In this document: in pieces, positions 38,901 to 51,500 of the stretch | How the letters are laid out: each line of letters starts with the position of its first letter | Numbering within the stretch: the stretch's first letter is position 1 | DNA from: Gymnogyps californianus | Taxonomy: Eukaryota; Chordata; Aves; Accipitriformes; Cathartidae | Reading direction: 5' to 3' | NCBI RefSeq assembly: GCF_018139145.2 | Contig: NC_059473.1 | Span: 67,748,707-67,812,706, forward strand | Length of the DNA stretch: 64,000 nt | Made by a program: the position numbers and the translations under genes | The notes under the pieces: model-generated | Seen by the model: the letters and a program-made list of their open reading frames with translations, nothing else | What the model was told of the DNA's origin: nothing | The model's database searches: none

Positions 38901-41900
38901 TGACTGGTACGTTATGCTCAGCAAAACCTGACTTCATGTAAATAAATAAGATTTTATCAAATATACATCCAGTATCAGCTTTTCCTCCAAAGTGGAACAA
39001 CTTGTAGGATTCTGGTTTGGCTTGATTTTTTTTTTTCCCCTGCTTTGAACTGATCGCTAACAGTATATGATTACCACTAAGATACTAATGAAACTCCCTT
39101 CCTTTATTTTAAATTTAGGAGGTGTTTAGTCTTGGAGGGCGACGTAGTAGTGCTATTGTCACCCAGTCTGGGTAAATAGTATTAAGCAACATAGTATGCA
39201 TATGTTACTTGGGAATATAGGAAGTTTTATGCATACTAGTTACTGTACTAATAACACTAGTGACCTTTTCTGGTTCTTTTTTCTGTCTATGAATACGTAA
39301 TTATTTGCATACAATATTTAATATTAAGAATATGACACAACTGCTTAACTGTAGGAAGATTTATAGCTGGGGTTGATGCTGCATGCTTATTCTAGTCGTT
39401 GGTGTCTAAATATCACAGTACATTTAATATATAATGTCATATACATACTGATGTGAGCATAATGTACTGCTAGTAGCTCAGCAGAATGGGAACTTTGTAC
39501 TGATGAAATGTCAGTCTTAATTTTTGATTAACTTAGCTGTAGGCATTTTATGTCAAAACCAGAACTGACCAAATACTGCAAAATGCTGTGCATGAAAATA
39601 CTTTCATTTCTTTAATGTCTTGCAGATGTACAAGTGGTCTTTTTATGTGGTCTTTCAGAGATGTTAATGGCCATGCATACTGGAAGGGATTTCATCAGAT
39701 TTAACACCTTTAAGCAGTGGCTAAAAAATATAGTCAGAAAATGAGTCAGGCATTAAACTAGTTACACTGGAAAAGGAATTCTGAATTTTGTGCTTAGCAA
39801 AGGAAGAAATGAAACTCACCATGCAGGGTCTTCGTTCAAACTGTCTAGTGTGTCTTAAATACCTATTGAAATCGTGATTCTACTGATGAGTTAATAAACC
39901 ATCCATGGGTTGAAATATTTTTTCATAAAAATGCTGTTTAGAACCTTTTTGACTATCCACAGAGGATTCATGGCCGAGAAAAGGGGAGCCGTGCTCAATG
40001 AAAGTTGCTTGCTAGGAACACTGTGTGCCTTAGCCACATCTGCTTGTAATAATTGAGAGGGATGGGTTGGTTTTTGGCAGAAATAAAGGGTACAGTTCCC
40101 CAGTTTGGTTGCAGTGACCAGGGCAGCGGGGGGATGGAGGGAGGTCACCGTGCTGCCTGACCTGGCTGCGGGTGTGGGTGACTGGAAGCCACAAAATGCC
40201 TTTGAGTGGTGGCCGTCTGCAGGCAGAGTGCCTCGGCAGGGACCGGCAGGAGGGAGGCTGCCGTGATGGGTAGCTGGTGAGCCTCAGCTTCCTGCAACGC
40301 TACCTCCGATCCAGGCTCCCAGCTCCAAAGCTGTCGCTTGGCTTGGCTGAAGCTGAGTTTTTATGTTGTTTATAAACCAGACCAGACTTCTGAGGGTGAT
40401 TTTCTTTGGGGTTCCCTTTCACGCACCTCCTTTTTTTTCATATCTCATATAAGAGATTTTTCATTTTTGGCAGACTGTCTTCTCAGGACACTCTGAAACT
40501 GTGTTATTTACTACTAGGTGGACCCAGATTGCTAGAGTGAAAAGCCAGCAACATCACTTCCTTGAAGGGGGTAAATTATGTTTAAAAACCCACTGAAAGA
40601 GGAGTACTGTTGATACATGTGATATTTGCTCCGGGAATGGCAACCAAAACATTAATAATGGCTTTGTTCTGTCTTCTAGTTATCAATGGCAATTTTTAAA
40701 CTGTAAAAGTTTCAGGTTGCTGTATATATAAAAGGAAATTATGTGATTTCAAATTATAATTGGGGAATATTTGATGGATCTGGTTATAGAATAACGAATG
40801 AGAATAATTAATAGAAAGTTAATTGGGTAACATCAGAAAAGTTTATCCTGGTATATTGGGACTGCATGCTTCAGTTGATACTTAGTGTACTTTTGGGATT
40901 TCTGGTTGAACCTCACCTCTGGTTCTGATAGTATATTGTATTATGAAGAATATTAATAATGCTGCAGAACAATTACTTGTTCATTTGCTAACTGATTAAA
41001 ATTCATGCATAATTTATTGGAACTGGGAGAGACTTTATAAATAAGTCTCCTTGTCCTCAAGAGCTTAAAAACAAAATGCATATGCTAATATAAGAATACG
41101 CTTTACCTCTTAACATAAAAATTTAATATCCAATGGTATATTAGTCTCATTAATGTGAGGTTTTATTTGTGATAATTGTGCTCTTAATCAAAGTGTATAC
41201 TTCTAAACATAGCCTTATGTTTTAGAGGTTTATAATTCAGAATTGGTAGTGCATCATGCTCATCAACGTTTATGTTTTCTGCCGTAATATACACTGACCT
41301 TAGAATTCATTAGTTTGACATTTAATGTGTTAGTTCCACAGCAAATAACTGCCCTCATTAAGCCCGGCTGCATTTCTGAGCTTTGATGCCGTTAAGGATC
41401 TAAATTAGTTCATATGCACATTTCTTGCCAAAACAGGGTAAAACATGTTAATAATTAATTGAGATACTTTCTAGAGTTTTATATATCCCAAAGCAGAAAC
41501 GGGAACACCTTAGAGCATTTACCTTTTCACTCCAGGAGGAGAAAATCAGCTCTGCTTGCAGCCGCTATGGCACGTTCACAGATTCTGGTCTCCAAACTGA
41601 GTGGTTTGAGACGCACCTAATTTAGAAAAAAGTCTGCAAGAAATTCTTTTGTGCCAAAATGTGGGAAACTTGGATGCTTACAGAGCTGGTAAATACACTG
41701 TTGGGAGCCAGCTCTGGTATCTGGAGGGGAAACTTTACTGCTGGACATAGAGAACCAGGGAGTTGTTAGCTGAACCTCACCAGGCAGGGAGGGTGGGATG
41801 TCAAAGGAGATCTGGAGGCCCTCTGCGAGCCCCTCCATCACCACTCCCTCCCATGGGCTCTGACAGTGACACTGGTGGGGTCATTCCCGGGAAGCAGAAT

Positions 41901-43042
41901 ATGTGTAATGCTTCTGTGTCTTAACTTCTCTTGTGTGGAGGAGTGGGGGGAGTGGTGATGAGAAGTGCCCCCTTCTAGGGAAATCTTACGGTCTCAGGTT
42001 AAATGTTATTTTTAATGTACTGGCCATGAGATCCCCTCTACCTGCTCAGAGCTGCCGCGTTGTTAGTTCTGCGTTGCTGCTGTGTGAAACCCCTGTGTGC
42101 ATTGAATTTAGTATTGTTGCCTAATTAACTGAAACAAATTAGTTGAAATATGAGCCATCTGGAATGAAAATGAACCTTCCGTGTTTATCAGTGGATTCAT
42201 TTTATTAGAAAAGTACATGTTGCTTGTGTTTTGTTTCTTAAAATAAACCACGCCGAGGCAATGTGCTGCTCCTCTACGTAAACATTTCTCAGGGTAAGGG
42301 GGACCTCACCTCCCTGCTTGGTCCGCCATTACCTTTTCACTTTGCAGCTGTGTTGAAACATTTAGACAGGCAGAAGCTGATGAGAACAGAGGAAGACAAA
42401 AGGCAACGTACATCCTGTTGTTTGAGTTTCTGAATCAATAGTAAGTTACTGAAGAATAAAATATGTCTTTGTTATACATCTTTATTTTGTCATTCTCCTG
42501 GCAGTTTTGCTCAGTTCTGAGTATTCTGAATGCCTGTAATAGGCATCTGTATCTTTTACCCTAACTGCATCTGGTGGGTTTCAAATGAACTGCAGTGATG
42601 CTCATTTTTAAGAATATTCTGCGCAGGGCTAGTGTATCAACTATTGCAACTGTTTCTTTAAGGAAAGTACATATGTGGCTTTTGACAATAAAAGAAAATT
42701 AGTTATGTTTCTAAAAATCTCAAGTTATTGGTATAGTAAATTGTATGCATGAGCATGAATTCAGATTTTTTCAGAAAAAATATTAAGAAGTAGCAATATA
42801 TAAATCAGATAGGATTTTGTGGTCCCTAGCTGAGATTTTTAAATGGAAAAAATAACATTGGGCAGATGCTAGTGGTGCACCACTCGCTTCCATCAGCTCA
42901 AAATTCTCCTCAACTCTTCTTCAATGATGTCAGTTTGATTTTGCTTTCGAGTTTTGAAATCTTTGCTGACCAAAACCTGACAACTTTCTGTGGAAAGAGC
43001 CCTCTTCTTAATGGATTTTCCAGCTTTTGTTTTATCACTGGC
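32969..43042 (+). other. PTPRK: PTPRK intron, 3' segment
   Basis: About 10 kb up to the T tract before the FNIII exon. It holds T runs at 34020-34041 (22 T) and 34273-34287 (15 T), with T-rich sequence at about 36668-36700. GC-richer patches lie at about 37920-38170 and 40090-40340. The stretch 41080-41480 is AT-rich with many TAAT/ATTA cores and few low-complexity runs. No coding exon was recognised. Confidence 0.65.
34020..34041. repeat. Poly-T tract (22 nt)
   Basis: An uninterrupted T22 run. A second T15 run follows at 34273-34287. No LINE or SINE body is recognisable beside either, so they are annotated as simple repeats. Confidence 0.9.
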
Positions 43043-43082
43043 TTTTTTTTTTTTTTTTTTTTTTTTTTTGTCTCCCCTACAG
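43043..43082 (+). other. 3' splice acceptor of the FNIII exon with a T27 tract
   Basis: Twenty-seven consecutive T (43043-43069) are followed by GTCTCCCCTACAG, and the exon starts at 43083. The first AG after the T run is the one used. It is followed directly by another AG, whose use would shift the frame by 2 nt. The uninterrupted T run makes this an unusually long and homogeneous polypyrimidine tract. Confidence 0.9.
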
Positions 43083-43376
43083 AGCCGCCTCGGCCGATAG
43101 CACCCCCGCAGCTGCTGGGCGTTGGGCCCACGTACTTGCTCATTCAGCTGAATGCCAACTCAATCATTGGGGATGGACCCATTATCCTGAAAGAAGTGGA
43201 GTACCGAATGACGTCTGGGACCTGGACCGAAACCCATGCTGTCAATGCACCGACTTACAAGCTCTGGCACCTGGACCCTGACACCGAATACGAGATTCGG
43301 GTCCTGCTCACCAGACCGGGCGAAGGTGGGACTGGACAGCCAGGACCACCACTCATCACCAGGACAAAATGTGCTG
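43083..43376 (+). CDS. PTPRK: PTPRK coding exon, first fibronectin type III repeat (partial CDS)
   Basis: This 294-bp internal exon completes a split glutamate codon, adds 97 codons and ends one base into the next (phase 1 in, phase 1 out). It encodes the linker [18 protein letters not shown] and then most of the first FNIII repeat: [16 protein letters not shown], the tryptophan-bearing [17 protein letters not shown], and RPGEGGTG, ending ITRTKCA. LxPDTxYxIRV is the usual end-of-domain FNIII signature. In type IIB phosphatases, the Ig domain and this repeat belong to the rigid ectodomain used in homophilic cell adhesion (family knowledge). Identity to mammalian PTPRK is very high as I recall it; the differences I notice are threonine in SGTW and glutamine in GTGQPGPP. 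The donor is CTG|GTGAGT. Probably coding exon 7 (inferred). Confidence 0.95.
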
Positions 43377-43382
43377 GTGAGT
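43374..43382 (+). other. 5' splice donor of the FNIII exon
   Basis: CTG|GTGAGT is a strong consensus donor. It leaves one G of the codon that encodes glutamate after TKCA in known PTPRK sequences, so the next exon should begin in phase 1. Confidence 0.92.
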
Positions 43383-46300
43383 GCTGCTTTGGAAAACGAG
43401 CAAACAAACAAAACTATTTAATGATTTAATTTGTTGGCGGGCTTGTTGGCTCTAATTAACTTGTAGCAGAACTTAAGGGTTCCCTTGGCACCCACAGGAT
43501 CCCCAAGTTTCTGGGCCAATAAGGATTTGCTGTGTCCCCTGCTTTGCCTGGTCACTGTCTGGGTTGCTGTTTGCTAACACTGGGAGGGTAGGTTAGAAGG
43601 CGGGATTTTAGAAAGCTAAGAAAACATTTTGCTTCTCATGCAACGAAGGAGACCTCATCATTTCTGGAAAGGACAAACCACCTGTTTTTTCGCCTCCATA
43701 TTTTCACTTACATTTTAAGTAAACTTGCACATAAAGGAACTTGCATGGGAAAAAAAAAAAAAATCTGTTAAATAGAATTTTACAAAAAAATGTAGTGTAC
43801 TTTTGTGTAACTTTTCTTTTTCCAAGCAGATATGCATGGCCTGCCAGAATCTCCAAGAACTAAAATACAACTACTAAAATCTCTAACTTCTAAAATACAA
43901 TTGCAAATATTAATAGAGTGTTTTCTCCATTTTTGACTACCACCACCAAAATCATATGCTGCTGAATCCTGCAGTCTGCTTCTGGTTTTTTAGAGTGCCC
44001 CTGCATGGCCAGCACCAAGAATGTTAAGCACTGCCAACTTGTGTTATATGCTGTTCCTTCTAAAGCTACTTACAGTTATTTTAATCTCCGCTTTCATAAA
44101 AAGAAATACCTACGTCTCATAGTTGCAGAGGAGAAAAATTATAGATTTGAACATCAGACTGGGAGGCAAATAAGCGGAAATTAAATCGTGGGGTTTTTTT
44201 CCCTAATCTCAGGACTTTTAGGGCCTGACAGTATTTTAAAGTTTGCACTATATTAGATTTAGCAAAGAGTGCTGGTAACCATCTATTCAAAACTGCATTA
44301 AAATAATAAAGAAGAGCTGCAGTTGCAGATTTCCATGTGTCATGTATGTATGCATATATAAAACAGAAATAGAAATGAAATATTTTTTTCACAAGTTGGT
44401 GACAGACCTCAGTGGGACAGCTATTCAAGTTCTCATCTAAGCATGGATGACCACTCATTTTGCTTACTTAAGGAAGAGGGTCAGGGTCTGGATCAGAAGC
44501 CAGAACTTCAAGCGGACTAGGTCAATAGGTATGAATCCCAGAAAATTAGACAGTCTCTTTTGAAATTGGGCATAGTACTGTCGGAAGCTGAGGCACACAG
44601 CTGGAGCAAGACTAAACTGAAGGCATTTTTTGGAACTTGTGATCTTATTTATAATTTAATCTGTATTTCCTGTGAAGTAAAAAGGTCTCTGTGTCCATCT
44701 CAGTTAAGATGACAGTCATTGAGATCTAAGTAAGGTTAAAGCATTGATTTATTGTACTGAATTGGTTTAGCATTGTTCTGAAAAAGTAGGAATTTGAAAA
44801 CAGCTTCTGTTTTAAAGAGGCTGAGCTGAGACTAACAAATCCCGAATGTTCAGGTTCTTTTTCCCAGTGCTTGAAAAAATATAATTTCATTTACCCAGGT
44901 TGTGACAGACTGAAGCTTTTTAATGGGGAAGGAAAAGAAAGGAAGTCATGATTTATGTGACGTATTTTTAGAAGCCAGTTAGGGGAAACAGTGTCGTTGT
45001 GGGTGTGATTTTATTTTTAATTTGTTTTTAACTTAACACTCACATATAAGGCACCAAAATCTAGTCTGGCTTGAGACAAATTTTCAACTCAATTTAATCT
45101 ACTATGAAATTAATCAGATCAAAAAAAAACTTAAAAAGAAAAACCTGAACTTCCATGACAATATTATTTTAATAACAATAAAATTTTGAGCTGTTTACCT
45201 TGCAGTAAGACTGGTTCTTCTTAGTCCATGAAAGTGAAGGCGAGTAAATGTTACTATTAACCAGTTTCAGTTAGAAAAAGGTGAGTCAGCAAGGGTTTGT
45301 GGAGACTGAAGGATTGTGCCCAGCATCAGGGATGAGTCAGGGACAGCACCGGGTTGAGCGGCAGGTTGCCCTGCTGCCTCCTCACCTGTCTGGAAAATGA
45401 AGACAGACCTTCCTTTTCTGCAGTGTTTTCCCAAGGCTTCTGTAAGATAACTGCAAGCCCAAGGCAATATGATTTTTTTTTTTCAATATTTTGCTCGTAG
45501 AAGGCAAACTATAAACATAAAAATTAGTCTTTTCCAAAGAGAAGATTTATAAGAAAAGGTAAAGGTAATAATGGAATAGCTCACCCTGCAGTCTCTGCTG
45601 CTGCTCGTATTGCACAAGTGACTGGCAGGTGATTTACCGTGCTATGTTATATGACATCTCTGCAGCAATATCTTCTTTCTGGAGATTCTTCAATTATTCC
45701 TAATTCTTGTTTCTGACAAGATCACTTATTTTTCAGACAGACGCTCTCTTTTGTGTCGATGTTCTTTGTCAATTTTGTCTTTCCATAAGTTTTGTACATA
45801 TTAGTTCAAATTCTGAAACAAGTTATAATTGATTAACTGCTCAGCGTCAAACAGAGTGGCGGGAAATAAATGAATTTTCAGCATGAAGTTTGACTGCGCT
45901 CTATACAGATTAAAAAGCACACATTAGCTAACGTTGATCTGATGAGTTTTTTATGTTTACATTCCAAGTAGCAGCAATAGCAAACTCACTGACACATCAA
46001 TAAGAATAGATTAGTATTCTGCTTTCTGTTTATTTAATATCTAAGCAAATATTAGCATTGTTTTCACATGAAGATTGAAAATGATTTTTTCCATAATTCA
46101 TTCAGTATTTATAATTTCCTGACATTTCTTAATAACATATTATTGATCAGTTGGCCTGTGCTTTGCTGGAGATGTATCCTACTTCTGAATGATATGAGAG
46201 ACGATTGTACTTAATCTCTGTACCAGACATGCACTTTTATTATTAGGTATTTAGATTATTTTCCATCTTCCTCATAGAAAAACCAGTGTCTGGTGACTCA

Positions 46301-47970
46301 TTTAGTAAATGTTTCCGCTAATGCTAAACAAAATTGTTTTCTAATGAAGAGATAATTCTTCCACTAGTTAAAAGTCCTCCAACAGCCTGTTTGTCTACCC
46401 GGCATCTCCTAGGTAATCTGTCCTGTACTGAAGCTGAGTGATGGCATTTTGCTAGAAAACTTGCATGTTTTTTATCAGTCTGCAATTAAAGATAGTGCTG
46501 AGCAGTCAAATATGTGAAACCACTGAGTGTTTTTAAACGGCTGAAGTAAGACTAAAACATGTGAAGCAAAACATTATTTTCTGACATTATCCTCCTTAAT
46601 AGCCAGATGTATGCTTTGTATTTCTGTTTCTAAGCACAGCTGAAGTCGGTGCTGAGCACGACGTTGTGTTCCCGGCTGCGCGTGGTTAGGCACAAATAAT
46701 TTCAAGCTGCTGATGCTGAAGGCTCCTTCCTCCCCATCAATCCTCACGGGGCACCTGGGCTTTATTTCAGCAGGACTACACCTCTTGCCTGGTGTCATTG
46801 CTCAAATTATTCACTTCTCAAGCATTTTAAAACCAAAGTAAAAGGCAGAGGGTAGCACTTTAATCAGAAGTAATCCTTAAGGCTGTTTTCTGTGGCTTTG
46901 GGGTGTGTTGTCCTGAGCGTATCCTCTGAGTTGTGGTTGTCTTTCCTTTGGAGGGGTGTAGAAAATATGTGGTAATCTAAAATTGTCCACTTAGCCTGCT
47001 TGATCAACTGTAAGTTAGAAGTTATTCTCTTACATTGGCTGCTGCTTCTGATTAACAGCTCACAGCTCAGTTTTATGATTAACTGATATTTTAGTGGCAA
47101 AGGAGGTCAATAGTTCAGCCTGTCCAGAGTTTAATATATGTACACAGTGGAAGTGCTCGCTCCTACTTTACTGAAGTTCAGTGCAAGGGTGTGATTTTCA
47201 GTAAAACGTGAAGAATTGTAGAGCAGTTGGAGAAGGAGTCCTGTGTGTTTTCAGTTTTTTCCAAATGACTTGATTTTAGTAAACTATTGCCTGTATTATT
47301 TGGTTTTGATAATAAAATGAGTAAGGGGGAGGGGAAGCTTTATAGCTTTATCAGAGCTGGGAATGGAACAATACATATTGATGATATTTTATTATTATTG
47401 TTTTATTTTATTTTATTTTTATTATTATTTCATTGTTCAAAACCATTATCCATCACAGAGACCTAGCTATCACTAACAGTCAGCCTCAAGGCACGATAGC
47501 AGAGGTGCTGGTTCAGCGGTGCAATGCTGGCATATGATCGCCTGCAGTTGAAGGCTTGGGAGCTGGGCTGCTTTCTGCCTGCCTTTTTCAAGCACAGAAT
47601 GTTTGTTTTCAATTTGCACATTTATTAATTTTGAAAACAATATACACAGAATACACCATACTCCTGAATTCACCTCTAGCAAAAAAAAAAAAGCAAAACG
47701 TGGGGAAACATTGAAAAACAAAAGCAATCTTAAGGTTTTTGTTCATTTTCTTGGGATTTTTCACGGAGGGACCCCAGCGATGTTGCCATTGAGAAAGTGA
47801 CCTTGCATGGCTATCTGGAGAACTAAAATGTTGTTCTGGTTATATAAAAATTGTAGTTGATTTTTAAAATGAGTGGAATGAAAAGGATGGTGCAGTATAG
47901 AATCTGCTTGTGCCGATGTGGGGATGCGTACAGTGCTACTTCGGTTGGTGGTGTTTGCCTTTTACACTTG
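43377..47970 (+). other. PTPRK: PTPRK intron downstream of the FNIII exon, first segment
   Basis: AT-rich intron without recognisable exons. It includes an A13 run near 43750 and a mixed (TTA)n/(TTTTA)n microsatellite at 47388-47432. The stretch at about 45790-46150 is AT-rich but not low-complexity. No transposable element was recognised before the LTR at 47976. Confidence 0.65.
47388..47432. repeat. (TTA)n/(TTTTA)n microsatellite
   Basis: ATTATTATTG is followed by several TTTTA units and then ATTATTATT. Simple repeat. Confidence 0.9.
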
Positions 47971-47975
47971 CAGGT

Positions 47976-48527
47976 TGTCGTGGTTTAACCCCAGCCAGCA
48001 ACTATAGCACCACGCAGCCGCTTCCCCCTCCCCCCTCCCAGTGGGATGAGGAGGAGGAAAGGGGAAAAAAAAGTAAAACTCGTGGGCTGAGATAAGAACA
48101 GTTTAATAACTAAAGTGAAATATAATACTAACAATAGTAATAATGAAATATAATAATAATAGTAATGAAAAGGAATATAACAAAAAAAAAAGGAAGGGGG
48201 GGAGAAAGAAAAAAACCAAGTCACGATCCGCGCCTCCCGGCCAACTCCCCCCTGTTTATATACTGGGCATGACATTCCATGGTATGGAATACCCCTTTGG
48301 CTAGTTCAGGTCAGCTGCCCCGGCTCTGCTCCCTCCCAGCTTCTTGCACACCTGCTTGCTGGCAGAGCCTGGGAAACTGAAAAGTCCTTGGCTTAAGATA
48401 AGCGCTACTTAGCAACAACTAAAACATCAGAGTGTTATCAACATCATTCTCACACTAAATCCAAAACACAGCACTGTACCAGCTACTAAAAAAGAAAGTT
48501 AACTCTGTCCCAGCCGAAACCAGGACA
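47976..48527 (-). mobile_element. Solo LTR 2 of the same avian ERV family, internally deleted
   Basis: This 552-bp copy has the same ends (TGTCGTGG to CCAGGACA) and a perfect 5-bp target-site duplication CAGGT (47971-47975 and 48528-48532). The minus-strand TATATAAA lies at 48255-48262 and ATTAAA at the complement of 48102-48107. Compared with copies 1 and 3, about 60 bp downstream of the TATA box on its sense strand are missing, with the junction near 48217-48224. The rest resembles copy 1 closely, including a shared CCCAGTGGGATGAGGAGG stretch near the 3' end of the element. It is antisense to PTPRK, with no viral genes adjoining. Confidence 0.93.
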
Positions 48528-51500
48528 CAGGTGTAGGGTTTAAGGTGGGGAGCTGGATTTATAGGCTTTGCTGTGTGCTGTACATGAGAATTTAGGGTGT
48601 TGGTATGTGAAGCAATGGGCTTGTAAAATTGGGTACAGTCAACATCACAGGAGGGTTCTGGAAAATACGGCACTGAAAGGATAAGCTGTGCTCTTTATTT
48701 GTGTCTCTTGCAGTAGTGCATCTTAAATTATTATTTAAGTCTTTGAAAACTAATAAAAGTACAGATGTATGTGTAATTTTCAATCATTTAAATTTTTTAA
48801 AAAGTGGACAGAGAGAAAATACTTACCTTTACAGCAAGGCAGTTATCTTAATGTTTCAAACAGAATCTTTACCTTTTTTCCCCTCAAAGTAGATATTGTT
48901 AGAGACTTACAATATAGCTTCAAGAGGAGCTTAAATACAGTTTGAGCGCTTAAATTACATTTTTATTACTCGTTTTTGTTCTTTACAAGTTGAACACTTT
49001 TTTAGAATAAACTAAAGATGAACAACTTCAAACTAAATGAATGTGATACTTTTAAAAATTATTTTATACTTGTCATTGCAGAAGGGCCCACATTACACCA
49101 ATATTTGTAAGTTGCTGTTGTTGTTATAAATGTTTGACACTCGTGACTGTTTCGGAGCTTTTGGTCAGGTAGTAATTGGAAACATTTAAGATCTCGCTAT
49201 CAGATACTAAATGCCCCAGTCTCTTGTTCCATATAGCTTTATCAGTTGGCTATGATATGAAAAAAAAAAAGGTATTTAAACAATGGAGAAAGTCTGGACT
49301 GAGGAACTTTATCATATTCCCTTTAGGAATGAATACCAGAATTGTTATTGAGAGAGCATCCTGTAGAAGAGCTATCTGATTTGGACCATCAGCTGGCACA
49401 GGCGACCATACTCTGCTTATTGTGCTGCTTGCCACTGTTCAGATACCCATACCACATACAGAATCCTAATGATGCTTATATCCATAAGAAAGGACCGTAG
49501 TGCAGCTGAGTTACCTAGCAGGAGACCAGGCAGACTGCCTAGCCAAGTTCTTGTCAGATTCTGTAAATTAAGCATGGTATCCTCTTTTTCAAAGGAGCCC
49601 AATGCTGATGACTCAGTTGAATTGGCAGTAAACTGCAAGTTCAGACACTGACCTCCCCTAAATTAGTTTTCAGCTTTTTTTGTTCACTATATTCAGCCTT
49701 GCTTAGTATCATTTCTTTGGTATTTGCAGCTGCAAGCTCCCTCTGTGCTAACTGGGAACTTTCTTCCTGCGACACTGCCAGTGCCATGTTATAAAATGAG
49801 ACATGGGTTTCCTGAATTCTCTCGTGCTTCGTTTTTGGGATAAGCATGGCTAGTTCTTTATTGTATAGTGTCATATTTGGCAGTAAATCACACTGACGCT
49901 CTTCACTTAGGGTTAGGGTAGCAGACCTAGGTAGGTGGGTTCCTCTAGCATGGCCACCCACTTTCAGAGCCTCTGTTGTGTGTGGTGACCACTTCCCTTG
50001 CCTTCTTTCCGAAGTCTCTACCAGTGGGCAGGGTGGGACAAGTTACCTACAGCAAGATGTGGTTATGGTCATTGGCACCTAACGTGCTGGCCAGTCAGGG
50101 CTTCAGTGCAAAGTCCACCAAGTTGAGGGAAGTCCTTCAGATGAAGTTAGTGGCTCTCTTTCTGGCTAAGGACACTAGGTCAGGATACCACTTCAGCTGT
50201 GTGACGGAGGCTGGAGGAGGAAAAGGAGCAGCTGCCAACCCTGCCCGGAGCTCCCCTGTCTTGCAAGCGATTCCTCCATCTCCTGTCTCACCTCAGCTTG
50301 TTTGGCAGCTTTTCCCAGAGCAGAGCGTGCCACAGCACTGAGACTGTCGTGATTTATCCAAAGTGCATGTAACTAGTCAATAGATCACACTTCCGAGAGG
50401 AGCACTGTCTGTGGCAAGAAAATGTATTGCAGTACATTAATCCACGGCGCCCATTCCAGCTGTAAAAGAATGGACGTGGGCAATAATTCATATTGCAGCA
50501 CTTGGAAATGCTATGGGTGCACCCGGGCCAGATAACTCAGAGCCTGATTATAGCTTCTCCAGAGTTTGGGGACTGATATTCACAGATTTTTGGTCTGTGT
50601 TCGCTTCCAAAGAACATGACTGCAGGTTGAGACAATCTTACCCTCTCAGAAGACTGGAGCTCTTTTTTGAACTGCGACTTCTATTTTTCATTTCAACTGA
50701 AATAAATAATTTTTTAGTATGATTCATTAGTGTGCTTGATACTTTAGTTTGCTTTCATAATTAAGGTGTCTCAACTGTTTAGGAGTGCAATATTACTTTT
50801 ATAGTGTTTGAGAATTGATAAGTACCTAAATAAAACGAACTTTTCTAGGACTGGCTTTTATTGTACTTTCATTTATCTATTAAAAATTAAACAGGGAAAA
50901 TTTTAATAAGGTTTTGAAAGTTGCTCTGATCGTTGCAGCACTTATGTACAGTTTTGGAAGCACACTAATTTTTCACTGTTACTTTGGCACTGTCAGCGAA
51001 GTAGTGTGGAGTAGGTAGGGAGGGCTGTGAGTAGCAGGAGTGGTGATGTGGAAGGGTGGAAGAGGAAAGCAGTACCAGCAGCATGTGCTGGGGGGAGGGA
51101 TGTTGATGAGATTTCCCAAAGGTATTCACTATTCTTTCTCTCTCCCCGATATGTCTTTCTCCTCCAAAGCCATTACAGAGAAATATAATGTCATTCATGC
51201 TAGTGTGAGATCTGGATAAAGTTCAGATTAACGTCCTCCCAGGATTAGGACAGGCTTCCCAAAAGCCCTGGTTCTTATTGGCATTGATTCTTTGGGCTTT
51301 ATTCTGCTAGGTGAATCTTTGTTTTTCATTTAATTCTTGTTTGCTTTTTTTTATTTTTTCAACTTTGCTTCATTTTAAAAGTGGACAGCATAATTCTTTC
51401 CTCCTAATTTGAACCTAGACTCTGTGAGGCAGAACTGAGTGAATTTCACTTTCTTCATTTTATTTGTCAGTAAATCCTCCTGCTGGTGCTGAGGGGGAAT

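Noticed and set aside
42866..43429. Long open frame running through the FNIII exon and both flanks as one gene
   Set aside because: Only 43083-43376 matches PTPRK. The upstream part reads through the T27 tract as polyphenylalanine and intron, and the downstream part runs past a strong GTGAGT donor.
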